A stretch of 53,313 bases of DNA. Origin: CALISC01 sp963545195 (GTDB lineage Bacteria > Bacillota_I > Bacilli_A > Acholeplasmatales > Acholeplasmataceae). A program made the translations under genes and the position numbers. The stretch spans positions 1-53,313 of the forward strand of contig CAUUIA010000001.1 in assembly GCA_963545195.1 (NCBI GenBank), read 5' to 3'. Position 1 is the first letter of the stretch. Each line of letters starts with the position of its first letter. A model generated the notes under the pieces. The model had not been told where the DNA came from. It was given only the letters and a program-made list of their open reading frames with translations, and ran no database searches. This document shows, piece after piece, positions 15,545 through 24,433 of the stretch.

Positions 15545-16141
15545 GTGGAACATTACTTTTCTAAAAAACCGCAAATTAAAAGTAAGCAAACTAAATACAG
15601 CGCCGTTGTTTTTGAAAAACATTTTAGTTTTTTTAAAGACAACGGTGTTTTTTCCAAAGACAACCTAGATAAAGGAACTTATCTTTTTTTAAAACACTTT
15701 GACCTTAAAAACCCCAACTGCAAAACTGTTTTAGATGTAGGTGCGGGAACTGGCGAAATCTCTATAATTTTAGCGAAGCAGTTTCAAGATCTTAATTTCA
15801 CTGGAGTCGAGATTAATGAAAGAGCAGTAGCGCTTGCTAAAAAAAATAGTGAACTTAATCAGTGTGCAAACACCGAGTTTATCCAAGGTGATTTCCTGGA
15901 GTTTAAGACAAACAATAAGTATGACTTAATTGTTTCCAACCCGCCAATTAAGATAGGTAAGCAAACTATTTTTGAGTTTTACCGTAAAGTAAAAAGTTTA
16001 CTTTCAGAAATTGGTCAGTTTTCACTAGTTGTCAAACACTCGCAAGGTGCTGAAAGTCACATTAAGTTCCTAAAAACTTTATTCAAGATTGTGGGGTTTA
16101 AAAAAGACGCAACTTACTATTTAATTTCGTGTTTTAATTAA
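15545..16141 (+). CDS. RsmC-like rRNA/tRNA guanine-N2 methyltransferase
   Basis: Class I SAM-dependent methyltransferase. Residues about 60-70 hold the SAM motif LDVGAGTGEI, and SNPPIKIGK is the N-P-P motif of N2-guanine enzymes (RsmC, and YbxB of Bacillus). 198 residues. The GTG start lies 11 bases after the rplL stop. In Bacillus the YbxB gene also follows rplL, but there rpoB-rpoC come next, and here they do not. Confidence 0.85.
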   Translation: MEHYFSKKPQIKSKQTKYSAVVFEKHFSFFKDNGVFSKDNLDKGTYLFLKHFDLKNPNCKTVLDVGAGTGEISIILAKQFQDLNFTGVEINERAVALAKKNSELNQCANTEFIQGDFLEFKTNNKYDLIVSNPPIKIGKQTIFEFYRKVKSLLSEIGQFSLVVKHSQGAESHIKFLKTLFKIVGFKKDATYYLISCFN

Positions 16142-16203
16142 AACTTTATTTTTAAAAACCGAAAAGTGATTTTTAAAAACTAAAAAAAGGAGTTTAGATA
16201 AAT

Positions 16204-16914
16204 ATGGGACGTGCATTTGAAGTTAGAAAAGAAGCAAAAGCCAAAACTGCCGCGGCTAAAACCAAAGTTTACTCAAAGTATGGCCGCGAGATTTACGTCT
16301 TGGCAAAAAACGGATCTCCCGATCCTCAAAGCAACCCTGATTTAAAGCGAATTATTGAAAAGGCTAAAAAAGACCAGGTACCAAACGACATCATCCAACG
16401 AGCCATTGACAAAGCCAAAGGTGCCGGTGGTGAGAACTTCGTGCCAGTAGTTTATGAAGGCTTTGGACAAGGAGATGCTCAGTTTATAATTGAGACCTTA
16501 ACCGATAACGTCAACCGCACGATTTCGCAAATTCGCGCAATTTTAAACAAAACTGGCGGAAAACTTGGAGTTTCAGGTTCAGTTTCGCACCAATTTGCAC
16601 ACGAAGCCATTTTTAAACTACCAGTTCAAGAAGACGATGTGCTAAACGCACTGCTTGAGGCAGACGCAGACATTAAAGACACCGCAGCCCTTGAAAACTC
16701 AACCGTGGTCTACGCCGAAATTGATAAATACGGCCAAGTTAAATCCGCACTAACCTCTGCCTTTCCAAACATTGAGTTTGAGATTGACGAAATCACTTAC
16801 TCAGCACTGACTTTGGTTGAACTAAGCACTGAAAACCAAGAGAAATTTGACAACATGCTTATGCAACTTGAGGAACTAGACGACGTTCAACATATTTATC
16901 ACAACGTAAAATAA
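16204..16914 (+). CDS. YebC/PmpR family protein
   Basis: Widespread family, described as transcription regulators and, more recently, as helpers for translating difficult stretches. The features KYGREIYVLAKNG, NDIIQRAIDKAKGAGG and GGKLGVSGSVSHQF match. 236 residues, normal length. AAAGGAG lies upstream. A PNPOx-like gene follows after 2 bases. Confidence 0.93.
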   Translation: MGRAFEVRKEAKAKTAAAKTKVYSKYGREIYVLAKNGSPDPQSNPDLKRIIEKAKKDQVPNDIIQRAIDKAKGAGGENFVPVVYEGFGQGDAQFIIETLTDNVNRTISQIRAILNKTGGKLGVSGSVSHQFAHEAIFKLPVQEDDVLNALLEADADIKDTAALENSTVVYAEIDKYGQVKSALTSAFPNIEFEIDEITYSALTLVELSTENQEKFDNMLMQLEELDDVQHIYHNVK

Positions 16915-16916
16915 TT

Positions 16917-17315
16917 ATGGAAAAAGAAATTTTAGACTTTATTTTAAACAAAGTTGGCTATATTGCCACAGTTTCTAAAGAAGGTGTGCCAAATGTTGGC
17001 CCTAAAGTCACAATGCGCCATTTTTCTGGAAACATCTTAATTTGGAACGAAACAACTTGTAAGCATACTAAGTTCAACATTGAAAAAACAGGAAAAGCAT
17101 CTGTTTGCTTTATTGACGAAGTTACGCAAACTGGCTACCGTTTTACTGGTCGCGCAACTATTTTAGACAAATCTAGTCAACTGTTTGAACTGTACTCAGA
17201 AAACGCCAAAGCGCTTGGCTTAAAACAACCTGAGTTTTTTGGCCAACTTATAGTTGAACAAATTTACCTACTAGACCGTGGCCCAAAAGCCGGAACTTTA
17301 CTTAAAAACTTCTAG
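16917..17315 (+). CDS. Pyridoxamine 5'-phosphate oxidase-like flavin-binding protein
   Basis: 132 residues with the split-barrel flavin-fold pattern: VPNVGPKVTMRHFSG near the start and the later GYRFTGRATIL. Such small proteins bind FMN or F420; the substrate is unknown. Starts 2 bases after the yebC stop with no RBS of its own, so it is probably read by translational coupling. Confidence 0.75.
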   Translation: MEKEILDFILNKVGYIATVSKEGVPNVGPKVTMRHFSGNILIWNETTCKHTKFNIEKTGKASVCFIDEVTQTGYRFTGRATILDKSSQLFELYSENAKALGLKQPEFFGQLIVEQIYLLDRGPKAGTLLKNF

Positions 17316-17375
17316 TAAACGATTTTTAAAATAATATAAATAAACCTAAAAATACAAACAAAAAGGAAGGCCAAT

Positions 17376-17834
17376 ATGAACATCAAAACTAATCTAGGAA
17401 GAATTCAAATTACTTTGCCAATTTTGGCAGTTGTAAGCAACATATTTTTAATTTTTATTGCTACCATTTCATTAATTTTTGCACGACAAGAGAATTTTCA
17501 TTACTCATATTTTAAATTTAATTTTGTGTATATTTTCTTCTTTTTGTCGTTTCTAACGTTTTTTTTCACAACTTTATTGTTAAATTTTACTGCACTAATT
17601 AAACAAAATTATTCAGCAGCTAATTTATTTACCTTATTAATTTTAGATTTACTCCTTGTATTTTTTCTGTTAGCATTTACTCTAATTACCAGTTTTTATA
17701 AAGTTAATTCCCTGAAACTAATTCCCTTAATAGTCTTCTTACCAATTTCAATTTTAGCAATCTTTTTTAACTTAATGCACCTAACTTTAGTGTCAATTCA
17801 TTTTTCTAGCGACTTAGCTGCAAATAAAAATTAA
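17376..17834 (+). CDS. Small integral membrane protein, four TM segments
   Basis: Not recognised. 152 residues, nearly all hydrophobic, with about four membrane segments (roughly 15-38, 47-72, 80-107, 115-138). AAAGGAAGG precedes the ATG. More Phe- and Leu(TTA)-rich and more AT-rich than its neighbours. Ends at a terminator. No function can be proposed. Confidence 0.65.
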   Translation: MNIKTNLGRIQITLPILAVVSNIFLIFIATISLIFARQENFHYSYFKFNFVYIFFFLSFLTFFFTTLLLNFTALIKQNYSAANLFTLLILDLLLVFFLLAFTLITSFYKVNSLKLIPLIVFLPISILAIFFNLMHLTLVSIHFSSDLAANKN

Positions 17835-17844
17835 ATTAATCTTT

Positions 17845-17871
17845 AAAACCAGGCTTTGCTTGGTTTTTTTA
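17845..17871 (+). terminator. Rho-independent terminator
   Basis: AAAACCAGGC / GCTTGGTTTT with loop TTT, followed by a T run. Separates the membrane protein gene from the S10 operon. Confidence 0.88.
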
Positions 17872-17886
17872 TTAGTTTTTAATAAT

Positions 17887-17915
17887 TTGTCTTAAAAAAG
17901 CAAATAGTGTATACT
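17887..17915 (+). promoter_or_regulatory. Promoter of the S10-spc-alpha operon
   Basis: TTGTCT (17887-17892) and TATACT (17910-17915) with a 17-base spacer. The transcript would carry a leader of about 125 bases before rpsJ. Confidence 0.8.
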
Positions 17916-17921
17916 TATTAA

Positions 17922-18030
17922 GTATGTGCACACGCACAAAGGCTATGATATGTAAGGTTATTAAAACACAAATAGCCGTTGCTGTGTTTTAAACAATTTA
18001 CATGGAGCAAGCCTAATCTTAGAATTAGAC
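17922..18030 (+). promoter_or_regulatory. Structured S10 operon leader
   Basis: Holds a small GTGC ACAC GCAC hairpin, then a perfect 10-bp stem TTAAAACACA / TGTGTTTTAA (17961-17992). The 12-base loop of that stem contains ATAGCC, which is complementary to GGCTAT at 17941-17946, so a pseudoknot or an alternative fold is possible. A further CTAAT / ATTAG hairpin lies next to the RBS. No match to a named leader family is claimed. Confidence 0.5.
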
Positions 18031-18047
18031 GAAAGGAGACTTTAAAT

Positions 18048-18365
18048 ATGGCTGAAAAATCAAAAGGAACAGTAAGAATTACTCTTAAGTCATACGATCA
18101 CAAACTTATTGATCAAGCTGCGCTTAAGATAGTTGACGTTGTAACTAAAACTGGTGCCACTGTCGTAGGACCTGTGCCACTGCCAACTAAACGCGAAATT
18201 TTCACTGTACTTCGTTCACCACACGTTAACAAAACTGCTCGTGAACAATTTGAACGAAGAACTCACAAAAGATTGATCGTAATTGAAAAAATCGGTCAAA
18301 AAACCCTGCCGCAATTGTTTCAAACTGACTTACCATCAGGTGTAGATATTGCCCTAAAACAATAA
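18048..18365 (+). CDS. rpsJ: Ribosomal protein S10
   Basis: 30S head protein, also NusE. 105 residues from the chosen ATG, with the typical RITLKSYDHKLIDQAA start and LPTKREIFTVLRSPHVNK. GAAAGGAG lies 7-10 bases upstream; the longer upstream frame is in the leader. First gene of the superoperon. Confidence 0.96.
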   Translation: MAEKSKGTVRITLKSYDHKLIDQAALKIVDVVTKTGATVVGPVPLPTKREIFTVLRSPHVNKTAREQFERRTHKRLIVIEKIGQKTLPQLFQTDLPSGVDIALKQ

Positions 18366-18425
18366 TTTATACACACGAAACTGACAAAACAGACAAATTA
18401 TCGTAAACGATAGAAAGGAAAAATT

Positions 18426-19055
18426 ATGTCTAAAGGAATCTTAGGTAGAAAAATTGGAATGACTCAAATCTTTTCAGAAGATGGCAAGTTAATTCCAGTT
18501 ACCGTGTTAGATTGCGCTGACAACGTAGTGCTTCAACAAAAAACTATCGAAAAAGACGGATATGTTGCTACACAACTTGGTTGCCAATCAAAACGCGAAA
18601 GTCTTGCGAACAAACCAATTTTGGGACATGTTGCAAAAGCAAATACTGCTCCTAAGCGCTTCGTTAAAGAACTTAGGTTCAAACACAGCGCCTCAGAGCT
18701 AGCCAACCTTACTGTTGGTCAAACTGTAGAACCTACAATTTTTCAAGTAGGAGAATTAGTTGACGTGATTGGAATTACTAAAGGAAAAGGATTCCAAGGT
18801 TCAATTAAGAGACACGGCCAACGCCGTGGACCTGAAGCTCACGGTTCTCGCTACCACCGCGCACCTGGTTCAATGGGTGCCATCAAGGGAAATATGAAAG
18901 GAAAACCACTTCCTGGTCACATGGGACACGAACAAGTGACTATTCAAAACCTTGAAGTTATCAAAGTAGACAAAGAACAAGCACTACTTTTAGTAAAAGG
19001 TGCCGTTCCTGGTCCAAATAAAGGATTTGTTGTGGTTAAATCCGCTGTACGCTAA
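18426..19055 (+). CDS. rplC: Ribosomal protein L3
   Basis: Early assembly protein near the peptidyl-transferase centre. The signature GSRYHRAPGSMGAIKGN and GKPLPGHMGHEQVTIQNL are intact. 209 residues, normal. GAAAGGA precedes the ATG. Confidence 0.97.
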   Translation: MSKGILGRKIGMTQIFSEDGKLIPVTVLDCADNVVLQQKTIEKDGYVATQLGCQSKRESLANKPILGHVAKANTAPKRFVKELRFKHSASELANLTVGQTVEPTIFQVGELVDVIGITKGKGFQGSIKRHGQRRGPEAHGSRYHRAPGSMGAIKGNMKGKPLPGHMGHEQVTIQNLEVIKVDKEQALLLVKGAVPGPNKGFVVVKSAVR

Positions 19056-19068
19056 AGGAGTTTAAATC

Positions 19069-19692
19069 ATGGAATATAAAGTATTAAACCAAAGCGGCAA
19101 AAAAGTAAAAACAATTGAGTTAAACGATTTTGTTTTTGGAATTGAGCCACATAAACAAGCACTTTACGACGTTGTTCGTGCACAACGCCTTGCGATGCAA
19201 CAAGGAACACACCTTGTTAAAAACCGTTCAATGGTATCAGGTGGTGGACGTAAACCTTATAAACAAAAAGGAACTGGTAGAGCCCGACAAGGTTCTCGCC
19301 GTGCTGTTCAATTTGTTGGAGGCGGAGTAGCATTCGGTCCACAAGTTCGCGAATACGACATTAAAATCAACAAAAAAGTTCGCCAACTTGCCCTTCGCTC
19401 AGCGCTTTCTCAACACGTTCAACGTGGCACTTTAGTGTTAGTAGACAAAGTATCTCTGCCTGAAGTTAAAACTAAACTATTTGCCCAAATTTTAGAAAGT
19501 CTAAAACTTGACCGCAAAGTTCTATATGTAGACAGCGAGTTTGAGCCAAATGTTGTCTTAAGCGCACGTAATTTGAGTCAAATTACTGTCATGAACGAAC
19601 CTAGCCACACTTCTGTATATGACTTGCTTGACGCTAAATACTTACTACTTACAGTTAGTGCTGCTAAAGAATTTGAGGAGGCGTTATGTTAA
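19069..19692 (+). CDS. rplD: Ribosomal protein L4
   Basis: Lines the exit tunnel with its extended loop. The loop is recognisable (GGGRKPYKQKGTGRARQGS, followed by VGGGVAFGP). 207 residues. In E. coli L4 represses the S10 operon through its leader; whether that applies here is not known. Ends inside the start of rplW (7-base overlap). Confidence 0.96.
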   Translation: MEYKVLNQSGKKVKTIELNDFVFGIEPHKQALYDVVRAQRLAMQQGTHLVKNRSMVSGGGRKPYKQKGTGRARQGSRRAVQFVGGGVAFGPQVREYDIKINKKVRQLALRSALSQHVQRGTLVLVDKVSLPEVKTKLFAQILESLKLDRKVLYVDSEFEPNVVLSARNLSQITVMNEPSHTSVYDLLDAKYLLLTVSAAKEFEEALC

Positions 19693-19988
19693 ATTTAACT
19701 AAAATTAAACAATTTGATATTTTAGTTGAACCTATTATCACTGAAAAATCAAACAAGTTAATTGAAGCCTCAAACTCATACACTTTCCGTGTAAAAAAAG
19801 ACGCAACTAAACCAGAAATTAAGGCTGCTGTTGAATCTATTTTTAAAGTAACTGTCTTGAAAGTAAGAACTGTGATTTCTCCTGCTAAGAAAAAAACAGT
19901 TGGACGCTACCAGGGAATGGTATCTGCTTTCAAAAAAGCCATCGTTACTCTAAAAGAAGGCGACAAGATTGCTGAGTTTACAATTTAG
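19686..19988 (+). CDS. rplW: Ribosomal protein L23
   Basis: Tunnel-exit protein and docking site for trigger factor and SRP. VEPIITEKSNKL is the typical start, and the KVRTVISPAKKKTVGRYQG loop enters the tunnel. 100 residues. The RBS GAGGAGG sits inside the end of rplD. Confidence 0.96.
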   Translation: MLNLTKIKQFDILVEPIITEKSNKLIEASNSYTFRVKKDATKPEIKAAVESIFKVTVLKVRTVISPAKKKTVGRYQGMVSAFKKAIVTLKEGDKIAEFTI

Positions 19989-20003
19989 TGAAAGGAGTAA
20001 ATG

Positions 20004-20840
20004 ATGAAAATTAAGAACTATAAACCTACTACTAACGGACGTCGCAACATGTCTGTTATCGATTACTCTGAACTTTCAAAAGTTGCTCCAGAAAAATCAT
20101 TGCTTACTACTTTGAAAAAAACTGGTGGCCGCAATAACCAAGGAACTATCACTGTTCGCCACATCGGTGGTGGAGTTCGCCGTAAATACCGTATTATTGA
20201 CTTTAAGAGAAACAAAGACGATATAGAAGCAGTAGTTAAGACTATTGAGTACGACCCAAACCGCTCTGCAAATATCGCACTAGTCACTTACAAGGACGGC
20301 GAAAAACGCTATATCTTGGCGTGTGAAGACTTAAAAATCGGCCAAGTTATTCAAAGTGGCGAAAACGCCGATATCAAAGTCGGAAATGCACTTCCACTTG
20401 GTAAAATCCCAGTTGGTACATTTGTTCACAACGTTGAGTTAAAACCTGGTAAAGGTGGACAAATCGCGCGTTCAGCGGGGACTTCTGTCCAAATTCTTGG
20501 CCGCGAGGAGAAATACGTGCTACTTCGTCTGCAAAGTGGTGAAATGCGCAAAGTCTTGGCAACTTGCCGTGCAACTATCGGTGTAGTTGGCAACTCTCAA
20601 CACGAACTAGTTGTTCTTGGTAAAGCAGGTCGCGTTCGCTTAATGGGTGTGAAACCCCACGTTCGTGGTACTGCGATGAACCCAGTTGACCACCCTCACG
20701 GTGGTGGTGAAGGACGTACCCCAATTGGTCGTAAACAACCACTTACTAAATGGGGTAAGAAAACTCGTGGAGTTAAGACACGCGATCCTAAAAAAGCATC
20801 TAACAAACTTATTGTTAACCGTAGAAAAGGAGGAAAATAA
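20004..20840 (+). CDS. rplB: Ribosomal protein L2
   Basis: Needed for subunit joining and peptidyl transfer. NPVDHPHGGGEGR, with the conserved His, is intact, as is GGRNNQGTITVRHIGGG. 278 residues. Two ATGs are adjacent; the second lies 6 bases from AAGGAG and is preferred. It overlaps rpsS by one base. Confidence 0.97.
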   Translation: MKIKNYKPTTNGRRNMSVIDYSELSKVAPEKSLLTTLKKTGGRNNQGTITVRHIGGGVRRKYRIIDFKRNKDDIEAVVKTIEYDPNRSANIALVTYKDGEKRYILACEDLKIGQVIQSGENADIKVGNALPLGKIPVGTFVHNVELKPGKGGQIARSAGTSVQILGREEKYVLLRLQSGEMRKVLATCRATIGVVGNSQHELVVLGKAGRVRLMGVKPHVRGTAMNPVDHPHGGGEGRTPIGRKQPLTKWGKKTRGVKTRDPKKASNKLIVNRRKGGK

Positions 20841-21121
20841 TGTCTCGTTCAATTAAAAAAGGACCTTATTGTGAATATACACTACTTGCAAAAATTGAAA
20901 AAATGGCAAAAGCAGGCGAAAAGAAAGTTATTCAAACCTGGTCTCGCCGTTCCACTATTTTCCCAATTTTCGTAGGGTTCACTCTAGCCGTGCACAACGG
21001 AAAAGAACACGTGCCTATCTATATTACTGAAGACATGGTTGGCCACAAACTAGGTGAGTTCGTGCCAACTCGCACATTTAGAGGACACACCAAAGCCGAC
21101 AAACGCGCGGCTGCTAAATAA
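20840..21121 (+). CDS. rpsS: Ribosomal protein S19
   Basis: 30S head protein next to S13. SRSIKKGPY at the start and TRTFRGHTKADK near the end are typical. 93 residues. Start overlaps the rplB stop (TAATG), with AAAGGAGG upstream. Confidence 0.97.
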   Translation: MSRSIKKGPYCEYTLLAKIEKMAKAGEKKVIQTWSRRSTIFPIFVGFTLAVHNGKEHVPIYITEDMVGHKLGEFVPTRTFRGHTKADKRAAAK

Positions 21122-21135
21122 GGTTGGTGAAATTT

Positions 21136-21477
21136 ATGGAAAAACAAGCAAAAGCAATCGTACACGACGCCAAAGTTACACCACGCAAAGCCAAATTAGT
21201 CATCGACTTAATTCGTGGCGCAAATGTCAAGGAAGCCTTGGCTTACCTTCAATTTACTAACCGCAAAGCATCACCAATTGTCAAAGAGTGCTTAAAGTCT
21301 GCAATCGCGAATGCAGTTAACAACTTAAAGTTAGACCAAACTAAGTTGTATGTCAAAGAATGCTTCGCAACTGAAGGTCTAAAAATGAAGAGAATGTTGC
21401 CACGTGCCAAAGGTTCTGGTGACACAATTGTCAAAAGACGTAGCCACATTACTGTAGTTGTGGCTGAAAGGGGATAA
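21136..21477 (+). CDS. rplV: Ribosomal protein L22
   Basis: Exit-tunnel protein; its beta hairpin (GLKMKRMLPRAKGSGDTIVK) is present, and so is the VTPRKAKLVIDLIRG start. 113 residues. The start is not certain: TTG 21124 and GTG 21127 are in frame, but the ATG with GGTGA 6 bases upstream is the best. Confidence 0.94.
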   Translation: MEKQAKAIVHDAKVTPRKAKLVIDLIRGANVKEALAYLQFTNRKASPIVKECLKSAIANAVNNLKLDQTKLYVKECFATEGLKMKRMLPRAKGSGDTIVKRRSHITVVVAERG

Positions 21478-21479
21478 GA

Positions 21480-22235
21480 ATGGGTCAAAAAGTTAGTCCA
21501 GTCGGTCTGAGAACCGGAATTATTCGAAACTGGGAATCTCGTTGGTATGCAGACAAAAAACTCGTACCTGCTTACATCAAAGAAGACTTCCTAATTCGCA
21601 AAGCCATTAAAACTTATCCTGAATACAAAGAAGCGCTTATTTCTTCAATAGAAATCGAACGCTACAAAGGCAAAGAAAAAGACAAGGTTAGAATTCGCCT
21701 GTACACAGCCAAACCAGGGCTAGTAATTGGTACTAACGCCGAAACTCGCGCCAAAGTTATCAAAGCCCTTGAAAAAATCACTAAAAAAGACGTGATTTTA
21801 AATGTTGTTGAAGTTAAACGCTCAGAACGCAGTGCAGAAATCGTGGCGCAATCTATCGCTACCCAACTTGAAAACCGTGCGTCTTTTCGTCGTGTGCAAA
21901 AAATGGCAATTCAGCGAGCTCTGAAAGCTGGAGCCTTGGGCTGCAAAACTCTAATCTCTGGTCGTCTAGGTGGCGCTGAAATGGCGCGCTCAGAAGGATA
22001 CTCAGAAGGCCGCGTGCCTCTACAAACCCTTAAAGCAGACGTAGACTACGCAACTGCAGAGGCCAATACTACTTACGGTATTCTTGGTGTTAAAGTCTGG
22101 ATTTACAACGGAGACGTTAATAAAGGCGAAACACGCGAAGAGAAAATCAAGGCATACGAAGACGCTGCACCTGAACGCAGACCAAGATTTAAAAAACCAG
22201 GTCAAAGACCTGCTCGTCCAAACGGAGGTAAATAG
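21480..22235 (+). CDS. rpsC: Ribosomal protein S3
   Basis: Forms the mRNA entry with S4 and S5. GQKVSPVGLRTGI starts the protein, the KH-domain GLVIG element follows, and GRLGGAEMARSE is in the C-terminal half. 251 residues, longer than the usual roughly 215-220, because of a charged, Pro-rich C-terminal tail (ERRPRFKKPGQRPARPNGG). Confidence 0.96.
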   Translation: MGQKVSPVGLRTGIIRNWESRWYADKKLVPAYIKEDFLIRKAIKTYPEYKEALISSIEIERYKGKEKDKVRIRLYTAKPGLVIGTNAETRAKVIKALEKITKKDVILNVVEVKRSERSAEIVAQSIATQLENRASFRRVQKMAIQRALKAGALGCKTLISGRLGGAEMARSEGYSEGRVPLQTLKADVDYATAEANTTYGILGVKVWIYNGDVNKGETREEKIKAYEDAAPERRPRFKKPGQRPARPNGGK

Positions 22236-22238
22236 TTT

Positions 22239-22652
22239 ATGTTAATGCCCAAAAGAACTAAATATCGCCGTCCACATCGTGTGTCTTACGAAGGTGTTGC
22301 TAAAGGTAGAAACGAAGTTATCAACGGAGACTTTGCACTGCAAGCCCTTGAAGGTTCATACATTACCTCTCAGCAAATAGAGGCTGCTCGTATCGCGATG
22401 ACCAGACACATGAAAAGACTTGGTCAAGTTTGGATTAACATCTTTCCGCACATGTCTCGCACCAAGAAACCTCTCGAAGTGCGTATGGGTTCCGGAAAAG
22501 GTGCGCCAGACCACTGGGTTGCGGTAGTTAAACAAAACAAAATTATGTTTGAAGTAGCCGGAGTTGCCGAAGAAATCGCACGCGAAGCGCTTCGCTTGGC
22601 TTCACACAAACTACCAATTAAATCAAAAATCGTGAAAAAGGAGGTTAAATAA
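22239..22652 (+). CDS. rplP: Ribosomal protein L16
   Basis: Sits by the A-site tRNA elbow. MLMPKRTKYRRPHR and the MGSGKGAPDHWVAVVK stretch are diagnostic. 137 residues. GGAGG 10 bases upstream and the family's MLxPKR start support this ATG over one 6 bases later. Confidence 0.97.
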   Translation: MLMPKRTKYRRPHRVSYEGVAKGRNEVINGDFALQALEGSYITSQQIEAARIAMTRHMKRLGQVWINIFPHMSRTKKPLEVRMGSGKGAPDHWVAVVKQNKIMFEVAGVAEEIAREALRLASHKLPIKSKIVKKEVK

Positions 22653-22654
22653 AC

Positions 22655-22855
22655 ATGAAAAAGATGCAAGAACTTAGAAAATACACAGACCTTGAAATTG
22701 AAAGCAAAATTTTTGAGTTAAAGCAAGAAATATTTAACCTACGTTTCAAACAAGCAACAGGGCAACTTACAGACACAGCCCGCGTTAAAAAAGCCCGCAA
22801 ACAAATCGCTCGACTTTACACTATTTTAACCGAGCGCAAATCAACAAAGGAGTAG
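22655..22855 (+). CDS. rpmC: Ribosomal protein L29
   Basis: Small two-helix protein at the tunnel exit. ELRKYTDLEIESKIFELKQE and the conserved LRFKQATGQL are visible. 66 residues. Starts 2 bases after rplP. Confidence 0.95.
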   Translation: MKKMQELRKYTDLEIESKIFELKQEIFNLRFKQATGQLTDTARVKKARKQIARLYTILTERKSTKE

Positions 22856-22861
22856 TCAACA

Positions 22862-23125
22862 ATGGAAAGAGAAACTAAAAGAAAAGTTTTCCGTGGTAAA
22901 GTTGTTTCAGATAAAATGGATAAAACTATAGTTGTCGTTGTTGACACTTATAAAAACGATCCACTTTACAACAAACGCTTCAAGGTATCTAAGAAATTCC
23001 ACGTTCACGATGAACAAAACGAATGCAAAATTGGCGATATCGTGGCGTTTGCAGAAACCCGCCCACTTTCTCGCACTAAGTCATTTAGACTAATTAAAGT
23101 GCTTGAAAAAGCAGTGGTAATTTAG
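22862..23125 (+). CDS. rpsQ: Ribosomal protein S17
   Basis: OB-fold 30S protein. KRKVFRGKVVSDKMDKTIVV and the GDIVAFAETRPLSRTK stretch are typical. 87 residues. AAAGGAG upstream. Confidence 0.96.
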   Translation: MERETKRKVFRGKVVSDKMDKTIVVVVDTYKNDPLYNKRFKVSKKFHVHDEQNECKIGDIVAFAETRPLSRTKSFRLIKVLEKAVVI

Positions 23126-23143
23126 TTTGAGAGGTGAAGCGAA

Positions 23144-23512
23144 ATGATTCAACAAGAAACTAGATTACTAGTCGCAGACAACACAGGAGCGAAGGAAGTT
23201 TTAGTAATTAAAATTCCTGGTGGAACTCGCCACCGTTATGCAAATATTGGCGATCTTGTGGTTGTAACTGTGAAAAAAGCAACTCCTGGCGGAGTTGTTA
23301 AAAAAGGTGACGTTTGCAAGGCTGTGGTTGTCAGAACTAAAGACGGCCTGAGAAGAGCAGACGGTTCATATATTAAATTTGGTGAAAACGCAGTTGTATT
23401 GGTCAAAGAAGACAAGACCCCTCGTGGAACTCGTATTTTTGGACCGATTGCTCGTGAGCTTAGAGACAACAATTACACTAAAATCTTGTCTTTAGCACCA
23501 GAAGTTTTATAA
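23144..23512 (+). CDS. rplN: Ribosomal protein L14
   Basis: Contacts the 30S subunit in bridge B8. MIQQETRLLVADNTGAKE and RGTRIFGPIARELR are diagnostic. 122 residues, the standard length. RBS GAGGTG. Confidence 0.98.
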   Translation: MIQQETRLLVADNTGAKEVLVIKIPGGTRHRYANIGDLVVVTVKKATPGGVVKKGDVCKAVVVRTKDGLRRADGSYIKFGENAVVLVKEDKTPRGTRIFGPIARELRDNNYTKILSLAPEVL

Positions 23513-23530
23513 AAAGGAGGAATTTGTTAA

Positions 23531-23866
23531 ATGTATATCAAAACTGGAGACAAAGTTGCCATCATTGCTGGCAAAGACAAGTTCACTACCGATAAAAAAG
23601 GTGTTAAAACTCGCACAACTGGCCGCGTTATCCAAGTACTTAGAGACAAACAAATGGTTGTCGTTGAAGGCGTGAATATCGCCAAAATTGCCAAAAAACC
23701 TAACCAAAATAGCGAAAAAGGTCAAATAATTTCTAAACCTATGCCAATTCACGTCTCAAATGTGGCCTTAATTGACCCCAAAACCCAAAAACCTACCCGT
23801 GTTTCTTTTAAAGAAGAAAACGGCAAAAAGGTGCGTATCGCTAAATCTGGCGACGCGATTAAATAA
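23531..23866 (+). CDS. rplX: Ribosomal protein L24
   Basis: Assembly initiator with a KOW motif (KTGDKVAIIAGKDK). VVVEGVNIAKIAKKP and MPIHVSNVALIDP match the family. 111 residues, slightly longer than usual because of the variable loop and C-terminus. RBS AAAAGGAGG. Confidence 0.95.
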   Translation: MYIKTGDKVAIIAGKDKFTTDKKGVKTRTTGRVIQVLRDKQMVVVEGVNIAKIAKKPNQNSEKGQIISKPMPIHVSNVALIDPKTQKPTRVSFKEENGKKVRIAKSGDAIK

Positions 23867-23877
23867 GGAGCAGGCAA

Positions 23878-24420
23878 ATGACTTCAAGATTAAAACAACA
23901 CTACATAAAAAAAGCAATCCCTGCTTTAATTAAAGAGTTTAAGTACTCATCTGTCATGCAAGTGCCTAAACTTGAAAAAATCGTGATTAACGTCGGAGCA
24001 GGAGATGCTGCTCAAAACTCCAAAGTTATTGAAGATATCGTCAAAGAAGTTGGCCAAATCGCAGGACAACGCCCAGTTGTTACTCGTGCGCGTAAATCAA
24101 TTTCTAACTTCAAACTAAGAGAAAATATGCCAATTGGTGTTAAAGTCACTCTGCGTGGTGAGAAAATGTATCACTTTTTAGATAAACTAATTTCAATTTC
24201 TCTACCTAGAGTTCGCGACTTTAGAGGAGTTTCTAAAACCGCGTTTGATGGTCGTGGAAACTATACCCTTGGTGTTAAAGAGCAACTAATTTTCCCAGAA
24301 ATTAGATTTGACGATATTAAAAAAATTCGTGGTATGGACGTAGTTTTAGTAACTACTGCTAAAACCAACGAAGAGGCATTTAGTTTACTTAAAAACTTAG
24401 GCATGCCTTTTGCTAAATAG
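23878..24420 (+). CDS. rplE: Ribosomal protein L5
   Basis: Binds 5S rRNA. EKIVINVGAGDA, RKSISNFKLRENMPIGVKVTLRG and FPEIRFDDI are typical. 180 residues. RBS AAGGAG. Confidence 0.97.
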   Translation: MTSRLKQHYIKKAIPALIKEFKYSSVMQVPKLEKIVINVGAGDAAQNSKVIEDIVKEVGQIAGQRPVVTRARKSISNFKLRENMPIGVKVTLRGEKMYHFLDKLISISLPRVRDFRGVSKTAFDGRGNYTLGVKEQLIFPEIRFDDIKKIRGMDVVLVTTAKTNEEAFSLLKNLGMPFAK

Positions 24421-24433
24421 AGGACTCAAACTT

